Origin: an uncultured Fusibacter sp.
GTDB lineage: Bacteria; Bacillota; Clostridia; Peptostreptococcales; Acidaminobacteraceae
Length of the DNA: 7,973 nucleotides
Reading direction: 5' to 3'
Assembly: GCA_937958285.1 (NCBI GenBank)
Contig: CALFXQ010000202.1
Location: 1 to 7,973, forward strand
Shown: in pieces, positions 1 to 5,737 of the stretch
Layout: each line of letters starts with the position of its first letter
Position numbering within the stretch: the first letter of the stretch is position 1
Translations under genes and position numbers: made by a program
The notes under the pieces: generated by a model
Seen by the model: the letters and a program-made list of their open reading frames with translations, nothing else
Told to the model about the DNA's origin: nothing
Databases searched by the model: none

Positions 1-130
1 AAGTGTTAAAATACAGGTATTTGCCGAACTTATCCGTTATAAAAACGGGTATAGGCAATTGCTCTAATAAGCTCATTGAAAAACCTTGACTCATATCAAA
101 TTTCTTTATCATTTCACTTATCTCTTTCAC
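1..130 (-). CDS. N-terminal fragment of a PAS-domain sensor/regulator, cut by window edge
   Basis: Only the first 43 codons are in the window; the rest lies beyond base 1. I translated the minus strand by hand from a GTG at 130. GGAGG (136-140) lies 5 bases before it, which is why I prefer GTG over an in-frame ATG at 142 that has no ribosome binding site. The frame is open to the edge. Residues 21-42 (LLEQLPIPVFITDKFGKYLY) have the typical opening of a PAS domain: a helix, then a 'P.PVFITD..G...Y.N' strand-loop-strand. PAS domains sense small ligands, redox state or cofactors and are usually joined to a histidine kinase, GGDEF, sigma-54 activator or DNA-binding output module; which one is not visible here. 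The gene is divergent from the rhodanese pair, so it could regulate them, but that is inference. Confidence 0.72.
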   Translation of the reverse strand, partial: MKEISEMIKKFDMSQGFSMSLLEQLPIPVFITDKFGKYLYFNT

Positions 131-140
131 AATGACCTCC

Positions 141-165
141 ATAAGAAAATAATACGCTTTCTTAT
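141..165. repeat. Perfect 8-bp inverted repeat over the presumed promoter of the PAS gene
   Basis: ATAAGAAA (141-148) and TTTCTTAT (158-165) form a perfect dyad around a 9-base centre. Read on the minus strand, the centre contains TATTAT (154-149), a fair -10 box for the PAS gene, though I see no convincing -35 element. This placement fits an operator in the divergent intergenic region. It could also be a chance palindrome in AT-rich DNA. Confidence 0.4.
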
Positions 166-178
166 ATAAAAACACCAC

Positions 179-207
179 TTGATTTTTTTAATTAGTAATG
201 CTAATAT
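179..207 (+). promoter_or_regulatory. Sigma-A-type promoter for the rhodanese pair
   Basis: TTGATT (179-184) and TAATAT (202-207) are separated by exactly 17 bases, and TG at 199-200 gives an extended -10 (TGcTAATAT). Transcription would start near 214, leaving a leader of about 50 bases before the first rhodanese. An alternative -10, TATAAA (205-210), has a poorer 20-base spacing. Confidence 0.65.
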
Positions 208-221
208 AAAAGCAAGAACAC

Positions 222-244
222 ACCCCCTCCCGCACGGGGTAGGG
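222..244. promoter_or_regulatory. GC-rich dyad in the rhodanese leader, possible repressor operator
   Basis: In otherwise AT-rich DNA, bases 222-244 hold C-runs facing G-runs. ACCCC (222-226) pairs with GGGGT (236-240); alternatively CCCG (229-232) pairs with CGGG (235-238), with outer CCC (223-225)/GGG (242-244). The site lies just downstream of the predicted start point and upstream of the ribosome binding site AAAGGAG (255-261). Such C/G-run dyads resemble operators of the CsoR/CstR/RcnR repressor family, and CstR is known to control rhodanese genes in staphylococci. The link to that family is inference; no csoR-like gene is in this window. Confidence 0.35.
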
Positions 245-266
245 ATTAAATGTTAAAGGAGCTTTT

Positions 267-551
267 ATGAAAAATATTCGCGTCGAAGAACTCATTGACT
301 TTCTCCAGGCACAACCAAACACCCAGCTCATTGATGTGCGAACGCCTCAAGAGTATGCAGCTGGCTATGTTGAAGGATTTGTCAATATCCCGCTAGATAA
401 TCTTATGCATGGTTCTATCTCTGTTGAACAAGAAACTCCAGTGATTGTTATGTGCCATTCAGGATCTAGAAGCCTTATTGCATGTCGCACCATCGAGATG
501 GCAGGCCACACTAATGTTTATAACTTAGTCGGCGGCTATATGGCTTTTTAA
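267..551 (+). CDS. Single-domain cytoplasmic rhodanese (sulfurtransferase)
   Basis: A 94-residue single rhodanese domain with no signal peptide or membrane segment. Rhodaneses carry sulfane sulfur as a persulfide on the active-site cysteine and pass it to thiophilic acceptors. Visible motifs: LIDVRTPQEY (residues 21-30), the 'GFVNIPL' strand (37-43), and the active loop C63-H-S-G-S-R68, which has the six-residue length of true sulfurtransferases rather than the longer loop of Cdc25-like phosphatases. The protein ends at GGYMAF, slightly short of the usual 'GG...W...G.P' tail, but the core is complete. The ATG has AAAGGAG 5 bases upstream. The next rhodanese follows after 10 bases, and its ribosome binding site overlaps this stop codon, so the two are co-transcribed and probably coupled. 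The physiological sulfur donor and acceptor are unknown. Confidence 0.92.
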   Translation: MKNIRVEELIDFLQAQPNTQLIDVRTPQEYAAGYVEGFVNIPLDNLMHGSISVEQETPVIVMCHSGSRSLIACRTIEMAGHTNVYNLVGGYMAF

Positions 552-561
552 GGAGGTCATT

Positions 562-924
562 TTGACGATTATAGGTATTCTAATAATTTTGGCAATCGCC
601 ATTTATGTTCTCGCTCCAAAAGGTAATGTCAAGGGCATTAACGCCATTGATTCCGATGGGTTAAGAGCTCTGGTTTCACAAGGTAATCTTCAAATGATCG
701 ACGTGAGAACACCTGAAGAATATCGTTCCAATCATGTTAAAGGCTTTAAGAATATACCCTTACAGCAGTTAAATACGCAACTAAATACACTGGACACTTC
801 AAAACCCATAGTTGTGATATGTGCTTCTGGTGCTAGAAGTGGCCAAGCCTCTCAACTGCTTTCAAAAAACGGATTTTCCTCAATTTATAACTTCAGCGGC
901 GGTATAAACGCATATAGAAAATAA
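562..924 (+). CDS. Membrane-anchored single-domain rhodanese
   Basis: A 120-residue protein starting at TTG; AAGGAGG (550-556) sits 5 bases before it and there is no better start. Residues 2-18 form one hydrophobic segment (IIGILIILAIAIYVLA), followed by K20 and K24. By the positive-inside rule the catalytic domain would face the cytoplasm, with the membrane helix acting as an anchor (inference). The rhodanese domain spans about 28-120: MIDVRTPEEY (45-54), GFKNIPL (61-67), and the active loop C87-A-S-G-A-R92. Its core matches the upstream gene closely (IDVRTP.EY....V.GF.NIPL..L), which suggests an old tandem duplication in which this copy gained a membrane anchor. Together they could hand sulfur between membrane and cytosol, for instance in polysulfide or sulfide handling, but no partner enzyme is in view. 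Confidence 0.9.
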   Translation: MTIIGILIILAIAIYVLAPKGNVKGINAIDSDGLRALVSQGNLQMIDVRTPEEYRSNHVKGFKNIPLQQLNTQLNTLDTSKPIVVICASGARSGQASQLLSKNGFSSIYNFSGGINAYRK

Positions 925-970
925 AACACCTCGGCTCTTGCGATAATATTTCGCGAAATGCCGGGGTGTT
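925..970. terminator. Shared bidirectional terminator hairpin between convergent genes
   Basis: Arms 925-935 (AACACCTCGGC) and 960-970 (GCCGGGGTGTT) form an 11-bp stem with one G-U pair and a 24-base loop. It begins immediately after the stop of the second rhodanese and ends 14 bases before the stop of the convergent LCP gene. On the minus strand the stem runs into TTTTATTTTC, a fair U-tract. On the plus strand only CTCTATT follows, so it should work better for the yebC-LCP transcript than for the rhodaneses. Confidence 0.7.
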
Positions 971-984
971 CTCTATTAGGTGCT

Positions 985-1824
985 CTATTCCCAAGTGCCT
1001 GTTCTAATTGCATCTATTAGTGTTTCCGTCTTCTTTGTATCGTGAAAAAAATAAGAGAGTCCATCTTTCCCTCTACCGGTTTTTGCCGGTGGAATTAAAT
1101 GAAAATACACTTGGTCTTTTGAAATGGATTGTGCCATAATGGCAAGTCTAGCACCAGTCATTAGGCTCACATCGGTCTTTACATACTTTAGGCCCTGATA
1201 TAAAACCACGGGCAAACGCCATGTGAGCGTTTTATTTATTGCAGACTTGACAAACTGTTGTTGCCTATCGATGCGTTGAACATCGCCTTCTCTTATTTTG
1301 CCATCGTTGGATTTACGGAAACGCAAATAGCCAATCGCCTTACTCCCAGGTATATTTTGCAGACCTGCATCGAAATCGATGTGAAGAGGAGGAGTAGCAC
1401 TTCGATCGTCGTATTCCATTTTAAATGGAACATCGACTTCAACCCCACCAAGTGCATCGACAACGCCCTTGACGGCAGCATAATCGACTTCTACAAAATA
1501 GTCTATATCTAAGCCAGTTAAGTTTTCTACCGCCTCCCTTAATCCAGCTGTGCCACCACCTTCTTTAAAACCATAAGTTGCATTTAATTTAGATTGACCA
1601 AGACCATTATGACCAGCCGTTGGATAGTAAGTATCTCTTGGTATATGCATCACATGGATCTGATCGGTGCTAGGATTTAGCATTACGATCATGATTGTAT
1701 CTGAGCGCTTTCCTTCGAGACCATAAACCAAGAGATTAACCGGTTTCTCATCGAGAAAAACGATAGCAATGGCACCCGAAACAAGTGCAGCGACTATGAG
1801 TATAAATGCGATGAACTTTTTCAT
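985..1824 (-). CDS. LytR-CpsA-Psr (LCP) family cell-wall glycopolymer ligase
   Basis: A 279-residue membrane-anchored LCP protein. LCP enzymes transfer undecaprenyl-pyrophosphate-linked glycopolymers (teichoic acids, capsule, other wall polysaccharides) onto peptidoglycan outside the membrane; some annotations call them 'transcriptional attenuators', an outdated view. A short N-terminus (MKKF) and one membrane helix (about 5-24) place the rest outside. The LCP domain spans about 30-195, with R40-SDT-IMI (40-46), IPRDTY (61-66), KLNATYGF (79-86), YLRFR (166-170) and the D181..R184..R187QQQ block; these conserved Arg/Asp residues bind the lipid pyrophosphate. About 85 residues follow. It starts 8 bases after the yebC stop with only a weak ribosome binding site (GAAGAG), so translation probably depends on coupling to yebC. 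Length and motifs are complete. The glycopolymer substrate cannot be read from sequence. Confidence 0.92.
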   Translation of the reverse strand: MKKFIAFILIVAALVSGAIAIVFLDEKPVNLLVYGLEGKRSDTIMIVMLNPSTDQIHVMHIPRDTYYPTAGHNGLGQSKLNATYGFKEGGGTAGLREAVENLTGLDIDYFVEVDYAAVKGVVDALGGVEVDVPFKMEYDDRSATPPLHIDFDAGLQNIPGSKAIGYLRFRKSNDGKIREGDVQRIDRQQQFVKSAINKTLTWRLPVVLYQGLKYVKTDVSLMTGARLAIMAQSISKDQVYFHLIPPAKTGRGKDGLSYFFHDTKKTETLIDAIRTGTWE

Positions 1825-1832
1825 CGCAAAGG

Positions 1833-2552
1833 CTACTCTTCAGACCAATTGTGATATATGTTCTGAATATCGTCGTTATCTTCGAACAGATCAATGAGCT
1901 TTTGCATATTTTTAACATCGTCGTCTGATGTCAATTTAACCATAGTCTGCGGCAAGTATCTTAGTTCCGCCATAGAAAATGCATAGCCCGCCTCACTTAA
2001 GCACGAGCGTACCGCGCCAAAATCCTCGACTTGCGTATAAACTTCGTAGTGCTCGTCTTCGACGATAAAGTCTTCAGCACCCGCTTCAATAACTTGCATC
2101 TCTAGAGTTTCTTCATCTATTGTTTCAATTTTATCTATAACAATAACGCCTTTTCGATCGAACATAAAACTCACACAGCCATGGGTGCCCAAGTTTCCCT
2201 TGCCCTTTACAAAGTAGCTTCTCACATCTGCTGAAGTGCGATTTGTGTTATCTGTTAAACACTCGACTAATACGGCTATGCCACCGGGTCCATAACCCTC
2301 ATAGGTAAGTTCTGTATAGATAACACCGTCGTTGTCGCCGGCACCTTTTTTTATTGCACGATCGATATTGTCGTTTGGCATATTAGCTGCTTTCGCTTTT
2401 TCTATAGCGGTTGCCAAAGCGGCATTATATGCTGGATCTGCGCCACCTTCTTTTGCAGCTACCATAATAAAACGACCTAATTTGGTGAATATTTTTGCCT
2501 TCTTGGCATCTTGTTTGCCTTTTCTTTGAATGATTGTACCTATTCTACCCAT
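1833..2552 (-). CDS. yebC: YebC/PmpR/TACO1-family protein
   Basis: A 239-residue full-length YebC-family protein. The family was long annotated as transcriptional regulators. Recent work on bacterial YebC and mitochondrial TACO1 points to a translation factor that relieves ribosome stalling at proline-rich stretches; either description may apply here. Domain I contains RKGKQDAKKAKIFTKL (10-25), VAAKEGG (31-37) and KAKAANMPNDNIDRAIKKG (52-70). Further marks are YEGYGPGG (84-91), DNTNRTSADVR (101-111) and the K116..GNLG (119-122) loop, all family hallmarks. The N-terminus is MGRIGTIIQRK instead of the commoner MAGHSKWANIKHRK, a form I associate with some anaerobic Bacillota. The ATG has AAGGAG (2565-2560) 7 bases upstream. 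It forms a two-gene operon with the LCP gene, a pairing with no obvious functional logic, unlike the yebC-ruvC pairing common elsewhere. Confidence 0.95.
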   Translation of the reverse strand: MGRIGTIIQRKGKQDAKKAKIFTKLGRFIMVAAKEGGADPAYNAALATAIEKAKAANMPNDNIDRAIKKGAGDNDGVIYTELTYEGYGPGGIAVLVECLTDNTNRTSADVRSYFVKGKGNLGTHGCVSFMFDRKGVIVIDKIETIDEETLEMQVIEAGAEDFIVEDEHYEVYTQVEDFGAVRSCLSEAGYAFSMAELRYLPQTMVKLTSDDDVKNMQKLIDLFEDNDDIQNIYHNWSEE

Positions 2553-2598
2553 CTATATACTCCTTTTTAGCTGATGTCAGCATATTAAACGCATGCCT

Positions 2599-2628
2599 AT
2601 TTTAGCACGAGAACACCCTATAAGCCAA
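2599..2628 (-). promoter_or_regulatory. Sigma-A-type promoter for yebC-LCP
   Basis: On the minus strand TTGGCT (2628-2623) and TAAAAT (2604-2599) are 18 bases apart, with TG two bases before the -10 (TGcTAAAAT, an extended -10). Transcription would start near 2592, giving a leader of about 40 bases before the yebC ATG. The leader includes a small GCTGA/TCAGC dyad (2570-2581) just ahead of the ribosome binding site. Confidence 0.55.
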
Positions 2629-2680
2629 CCGATTTCACAAAAATGCAACATTTAAATTGCTTCTTTTGTGGATTTGGTCA

Positions 2681-2709
2681 TTGTCTGTAAGTAAACGATA
2701 GGCTATAAT
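2681..2709 (+). promoter_or_regulatory. Strong sigma-A-type promoter for the MFS transporter
   Basis: TTGTCT (2681-2686) and a perfect TATAAT (2704-2709) are separated by 17 bases. The predicted start point near 2716 lies downstream of an in-frame TTG at 2713. This supports the ATG at 2752 as the true translation start. Confidence 0.75.
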
Positions 2710-2751
2710 GAGTTGTTATGTTTTTCGAACATCCATACAAAGGAGAGCAAA

Positions 2752-3942
2752 ATGAAATCAAACAAACAGGGTTGGATCGTCGTCGCAGCCGGCGTCGGTA
2801 TTAACCTCGCCTTCGGCATACTCTATGCTTGGAGTATCTTTGGAAGCGAGCTACAAAAAACACTCGGCTGGACAAAAACGCAATCATCTATTCCTTATAC
2901 AGTAGCAATTATTATGTTTGCAGTAATGATGATTCCTGCGGGTCGCCTACAAGACAAAATTGGACCGCGTTGGGTAGCAACCATAGGGGGCTTGTTAATT
3001 GGCGCAGGTTGTTTGTTGGCGAGTATCCTCCCAACATTACCTGGTTTAACATTTGCCTTTGGCGTACTGGCGGGCTCTGGTATTGGTTTGGGCTATGCCT
3101 CTACAACACCACCTGCTGTTAAATGGTTTCCACCAGAAAAGAAAGGCCTTATTTCCGGTATTGTAGTTGGTGGTTTCGGTCTCGCCTCACTCTACATTGT
3201 GCCCCTCAGCAAATTCCTTCTCCACGAATATGGTATTTTTCCATCATTCCGCATTTTAGGTATTCTCTTCTTGTGTATGACTTTGCCTTTAGCGCAACTC
3301 GTTAAAAATCCTGCACAACCTACACCTTCAAAAAATCCGCAAGCAAAGAAACCAGCTGTCGATCTTACTGTTTCTCAAATGCTCAAAACTAAGGAATTTT
3401 ATCTGCTTTGGTTTATGTTCTTCGCCGGTGCTACTGGTGGTCTTATGACAATCGGCAGTCTCAAGACAATCGTCACTAAAATATTGGGCGAAGGCGCTGG
3501 TTTCCAACTCGTTGCATTTGCAGCCATCGCCAATGCACTTGGACGACCTGTTGCAGGCGCTGTTTCAGAGAAGTTTGGCCGCGGCAAAACCATGGCTGCA
3601 CTATATGTATTGCAAGCAGCTGCACTCTTTTTCTTCAATAGTCTCTCCAGCTACTTCCTCGTATTCGGTGCAGCGTGTATCATTTACTTCTCTTACGGTG
3701 CGATGTTGGCTGTTTATCCCTCATCTGCTGCAGACAATTACGGTACAAAAAATTTAGGTATCAATTACGGTGTCCTATTCTCTGCTTGGGGAGTCGGTGG
3801 TGTTATTGGTCCTATTATCGGTGGTAAAATTGCCGATACAACAGGCTCTTACGAGTTGGCATTTATTGCATCTGCATGCATGCTGCTTGTCGCAGCGGTC
3901 ATTGGCTTTTTCTACAAGCCATATCACCATAAAAATGCCTAG
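2752..3942 (+). CDS. MFS transporter of the oxalate/formate antiporter (OFA) family
   Basis: A 396-residue, 12-helix major facilitator protein. I start it at ATG 2752, which has AAAGGAG (2739-2745) 6 bases upstream; the frame extends to a TTG at 2713 but that precedes the predicted transcript start. Halves span about 8-185 and 213-388, joined by a Lys/Pro-rich cytoplasmic loop (185-205). MFS loop motifs are G64-RLQDKIGPR73 and the matching VSEKFGRGKT (271-280). OFA-like features include GINLAFGILYAWSIF (15-29), GLGYASTTPPAVKWFP (112-127) and NALGRPVAG (261-269). Comparing from memory with Oxalobacter OxlT, the substrate-binding Arg272 corresponds to R265 here, but essential Lys355 corresponds to W346 in NYGVLFSAWG. 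That argues against oxalate and for another small anion such as a monocarboxylate; the substrate is unassigned. It is a lone gene with its own promoter and terminator, not linked to metabolic genes. Confidence 0.88.
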   Translation: MKSNKQGWIVVAAGVGINLAFGILYAWSIFGSELQKTLGWTKTQSSIPYTVAIIMFAVMMIPAGRLQDKIGPRWVATIGGLLIGAGCLLASILPTLPGLTFAFGVLAGSGIGLGYASTTPPAVKWFPPEKKGLISGIVVGGFGLASLYIVPLSKFLLHEYGIFPSFRILGILFLCMTLPLAQLVKNPAQPTPSKNPQAKKPAVDLTVSQMLKTKEFYLLWFMFFAGATGGLMTIGSLKTIVTKILGEGAGFQLVAFAAIANALGRPVAGAVSEKFGRGKTMAALYVLQAAALFFFNSLSSYFLVFGAACIIYFSYGAMLAVYPSSAADNYGTKNLGINYGVLFSAWGVGGVIGPIIGGKIADTTGSYELAFIASACMLLVAAVIGFFYKPYHHKNA

Positions 3943-3963
3943 TATAAACATTTAAACATATAG

Positions 3964-4001
3964 AAAGCCCCTCGTCTCACAGTGAGATTAGGGGCTTTTT
4001 T
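3964..4001 (+). terminator. Strong intrinsic terminator of the MFS gene
   Basis: AAAGCCCCT (3964-3972) and AGGGGCTTT (3990-3998) form a 9-bp stem. Beyond a small internal loop an inner TCTC/GAGA pair extends it. A run of six T's (3996-4001) ends it. On the minus strand the stem is followed by TTTCTAT, so it may also stop the convergent 237-residue gene, whose stop lies 8 bases away. Confidence 0.88.
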
Positions 4002-4009
4002 ATGTGCTG

Positions 4010-4723
4010 TTACTCAGTCCTTTTGGGGAGCATTCGCGAAAAAGCACTTGTCCACTTTATTGGGTCTCTGGGTGCATTTACGTCGTTGTGGTGGCCTTTG
4101 GGTTTCATTGGCGAGAGTAGAGGTAGCTGATCAAACCAATCTAGTGCCTCTTCTTCTATGGGTTTTGGCGTTTCTATACACCACACCATCACACTGTAGT
4201 CTCTCTGCCTTAATACCTCTTTGCTTTGTGGGTTCGTGTAGATTTGTGACAAGGTTGTCTCACACCAAGCAGATTGCCAAAGCTGGACAATGCCATCTGA
4301 GAACAGATCAAAACTATCAATGTCCTCTCGCTCTTTACACAAATCTACGACTATTGGAGCACCCGTCGCTTTGTTTATAAGGCACGCTCCCATTAGCAAT
4401 GGCTTGTTCATCTTTTGATACTGGGTTCTCAATAGATGCATTTCACTGGCATTATACCTCGCTCGACTAAAGCGAATTTCTATAATCTTCGATGCTTGCT
4501 GGGGGGAAACGGTATGGATAAGTTCATCAGCAAGTCCATACATGCCATTTCGCTGTACAAAATTCAAATAACTCTCCACGGGAAGAACAATAACTTTTGG
4601 AATATATTGAAGGGCATACTTTTGCTTATAGCGCGCCCTGGCTTCTTCTACAACTTGATAACCAGACACATATGCATCTATTTCTACGGCTTGTTCGAAG
4701 GTCAATAAAAAATCGTGCGCCAT
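4010..4723 (-). CDS. Uncharacterised 237-residue soluble protein
   Basis: I do not recognise this family. The ATG at 4723 has GAGGAGG (4735-4729) 5 bases upstream, and the stop is just before the shared terminator. No signal peptide or membrane segment is visible, so it should be cytoplasmic. The N-terminal third looks alpha/beta: a charged helix (about 8-36), then a hydrophobic strand IPKVIVLPVE (41-50). Residues 74-105 are basic and helix-prone (R84, R87, R89, R99, K104). A second strand pair covers about 108-128 (PLLMGACLINKATGAPIVVD). An acidic/aromatic stretch follows (130-153, with W149 and W153). The last 35 residues (LSPMKPKGHHND onward) look disordered and basic. It lies 72 bases downstream of pheA on the same strand, but a separate promoter is present, so membership of the aromatic operon is uncertain. 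Codon use resembles its neighbours, with no obvious sign of recent transfer. Confidence 0.75.
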   Translation of the reverse strand: MAHDFLLTFEQAVEIDAYVSGYQVVEEARARYKQKYALQYIPKVIVLPVESYLNFVQRNGMYGLADELIHTVSPQQASKIIEIRFSRARYNASEMHLLRTQYQKMNKPLLMGACLINKATGAPIVVDLCKEREDIDSFDLFSDGIVQLWQSAWCETTLSQIYTNPQSKEVLRQRDYSVMVWCIETPKPIEEEALDWFDQLPLLSPMKPKGHHNDVNAPRDPIKWTSAFSRMLPKRTE

Positions 4724-4744
4724 CCTCGCCTCCTCTAAATACCT

Positions 4745-4781
4745 ACTCTCATATTATAGAGAGTGCTATCTTAAGATGCAA
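4745..4781 (-). promoter_or_regulatory. Promoter for the 237-residue gene, -10 box inside an inverted repeat
   Basis: On the minus strand a perfect TATAAT (4758-4753) lies 17 bases after TTGCAT (4781-4776), a weak -35. The -10 is exactly bracketed by ACTCTC/GAGAGT (4745-4750 and 4759-4764), a perfect 6-bp dyad with an 8-base centre. A protein bound there would block or shape the promoter. The spacer also contains the palindrome ATCTTAAGAT (4768-4777). Confidence 0.5.
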
Positions 4782-4795
4782 GCAGACAATTTGAA

Positions 4796-5737
4796 TTATA
4801 CAGTCCAGGCCCCCATCGTATTTACTTCATTGCACGATATGTGCTCTAACATGTTCTGGAGTTCCGATTCGGATATTGGCGCACTACCTTCTACTTCCAG
4901 TAAAAAGCGGTACTGCCCTGGATACTTGGGAATGGGCCGTGCGTGTAAGGCCAGTACATTGATATTTTTTCTTGAAAGTACAACGAGTAGCTCACTTAAT
5001 GATCCCACTCTATGTTCAAGGTCGATTGAAAACATCCAAACTTTGAAGCTTTGATCCGATGGATGCACCCTATTCTCTTTTTTGACGATCTTTGCAAAAC
5101 GCGTTTCATTACAGGCATATGCTTCTACATTTGTTTCAAGCACATCTAATTGCGCGCGATATTGTAAGAGTAAGTCATCGCCTATTATTGCCATGGCAGT
5201 ATCCGGGTGTTTTGAGAGGAGCATCTCAACGGCATCTGTGGAGCTATCGGTGTAGCAAAGCTTAATATTTAAACGCTTTAGGTTTTTTGAACATTGGTCA
5301 AAGGCTTCCCGCTGAACGAGGAGCTCCATAACTTCACTTTGACTTTGGTACTCCCTTAGACTTTGGTACTCCCTTAGACTTTGGTACTTCCTTTGAACTT
5401 GGCTAGATACTAACATGCTTTGCCCATCACATGGGCGGTCGCGGTCGAGATTGCGATTTCTTCGCTTCACTAAATGGTGTGCAATAGGTTGCTTAAAGAC
5501 TGCCTCTATCCAAAAGGACGATGAAAGCAACCCATCCACTATTGGTCGTATCAATCCCGTGGTGCTGTTTTCTATTGGGACGATAGCTGCACATATATGC
5601 CCACCTTGCAGTTCATCTATCAGGGCATAGAGTGAAAGGCTATTTTTTATGGCTTGAGGATTCACGCACATAGCTTGTGCCGCTCGATGTGAAAAAGTGC
5701 CCGGCTTACCCAAAACGCCCACCAAATGGCTATGCAT
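4796..5737 (-). CDS. pheA: Prephenate dehydratase with C-terminal ACT domain
   Basis: A 313-residue cytoplasmic enzyme converting prephenate to phenylpyruvate, the committed step to phenylalanine. The catalytic half covers about 1-218: GKPGTFSHRAA (10-20), VPIENSTTGLI (53-63), AHHL (86-89) and the essential Thr of the TRF motif (212-214). An ACT domain follows (about 231-305). Its effector-site motifs are VGSL (244-247) for the usual GAL(V) and HARP (265-268) for the usual ESRP, so phenylalanine feedback may be altered (inference). Two oddities stand out. An insertion of roughly 45 residues (about 92-137) separates the two lobes and contains three YQSLRE-like repeats. The usual 'SHPQALAQC' reads VQREAFDQC (141-149). 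The start overlaps the tyrA end by 8 bases with only a weak ribosome binding site (AGGG), implying translational coupling. It has no fused chorismate mutase; that activity is on TyrA. Confidence 0.93.
   Translation of the reverse strand: MHSHLVGVLGKPGTFSHRAAQAMCVNPQAIKNSLSLYALIDELQGGHICAAIVPIENSTTGLIRPIVDGLLSSSFWIEAVFKQPIAHHLVKRRNRNLDRDRPCDGQSMLVSSQVQRKYQSLREYQSLREYQSQSEVMELLVQREAFDQCSKNLKRLNIKLCYTDSSTDAVEMLLSKHPDTAMAIIGDDLLLQYRAQLDVLETNVEAYACNETRFAKIVKKENRVHPSDQSFKVWMFSIDLEHRVGSLSELLVVLSRKNINVLALHARPIPKYPGQYRFLLEVEGSAPISESELQNMLEHISCNEVNTMGAWTV
5341..5394. repeat. Three tandem 18-bp repeats inside pheA
   Basis: GACTTTGGTACTCCCTTA occurs at 5341-5358 and again, identically, at 5359-5376. A third copy at 5377-5394 differs at two bases. 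On the coding strand each unit encodes six residues, giving YQSLRE, YQSLRE, YQSQSE (residues 118-135 of PheA). Gain or loss of a unit keeps the frame. The near-identity of copies suggests recent expansion by slippage. Confidence 0.93.

Noticed and set aside
267..924. The two rhodanese frames considered as one gene split by a frameshift.
   Set aside because: Each has a complete rhodanese domain with its own active-site cysteine; the second has its own ribosome binding site and a new membrane segment.
1258..1512. Plus-strand frame inside the LCP gene.
   Set aside because: Antisense shadow of conserved LCP motifs with no start signals of its own.
2713..2751. N-terminal extension of the MFS transporter starting at TTG 2713.
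   Set aside because: It begins before the predicted transcription start (about 2716) and lacks a ribosome binding site. ATG 2752 has AAAGGAG and starts just before helix 1.
3982..4380. A 132-residue plus-strand frame after the MFS gene.
   Set aside because: It starts inside the terminator hairpin and is antisense to the 237-residue gene; no ribosome binding site and a cysteine/leucine-rich composition without family resemblance.
5341..5394. The tandem repeat considered as a CRISPR or regulatory iteron array.
   Set aside because: Units are contiguous without spacers, only three copies exist, and they translate in frame within PheA, so a coding repeat explains them.
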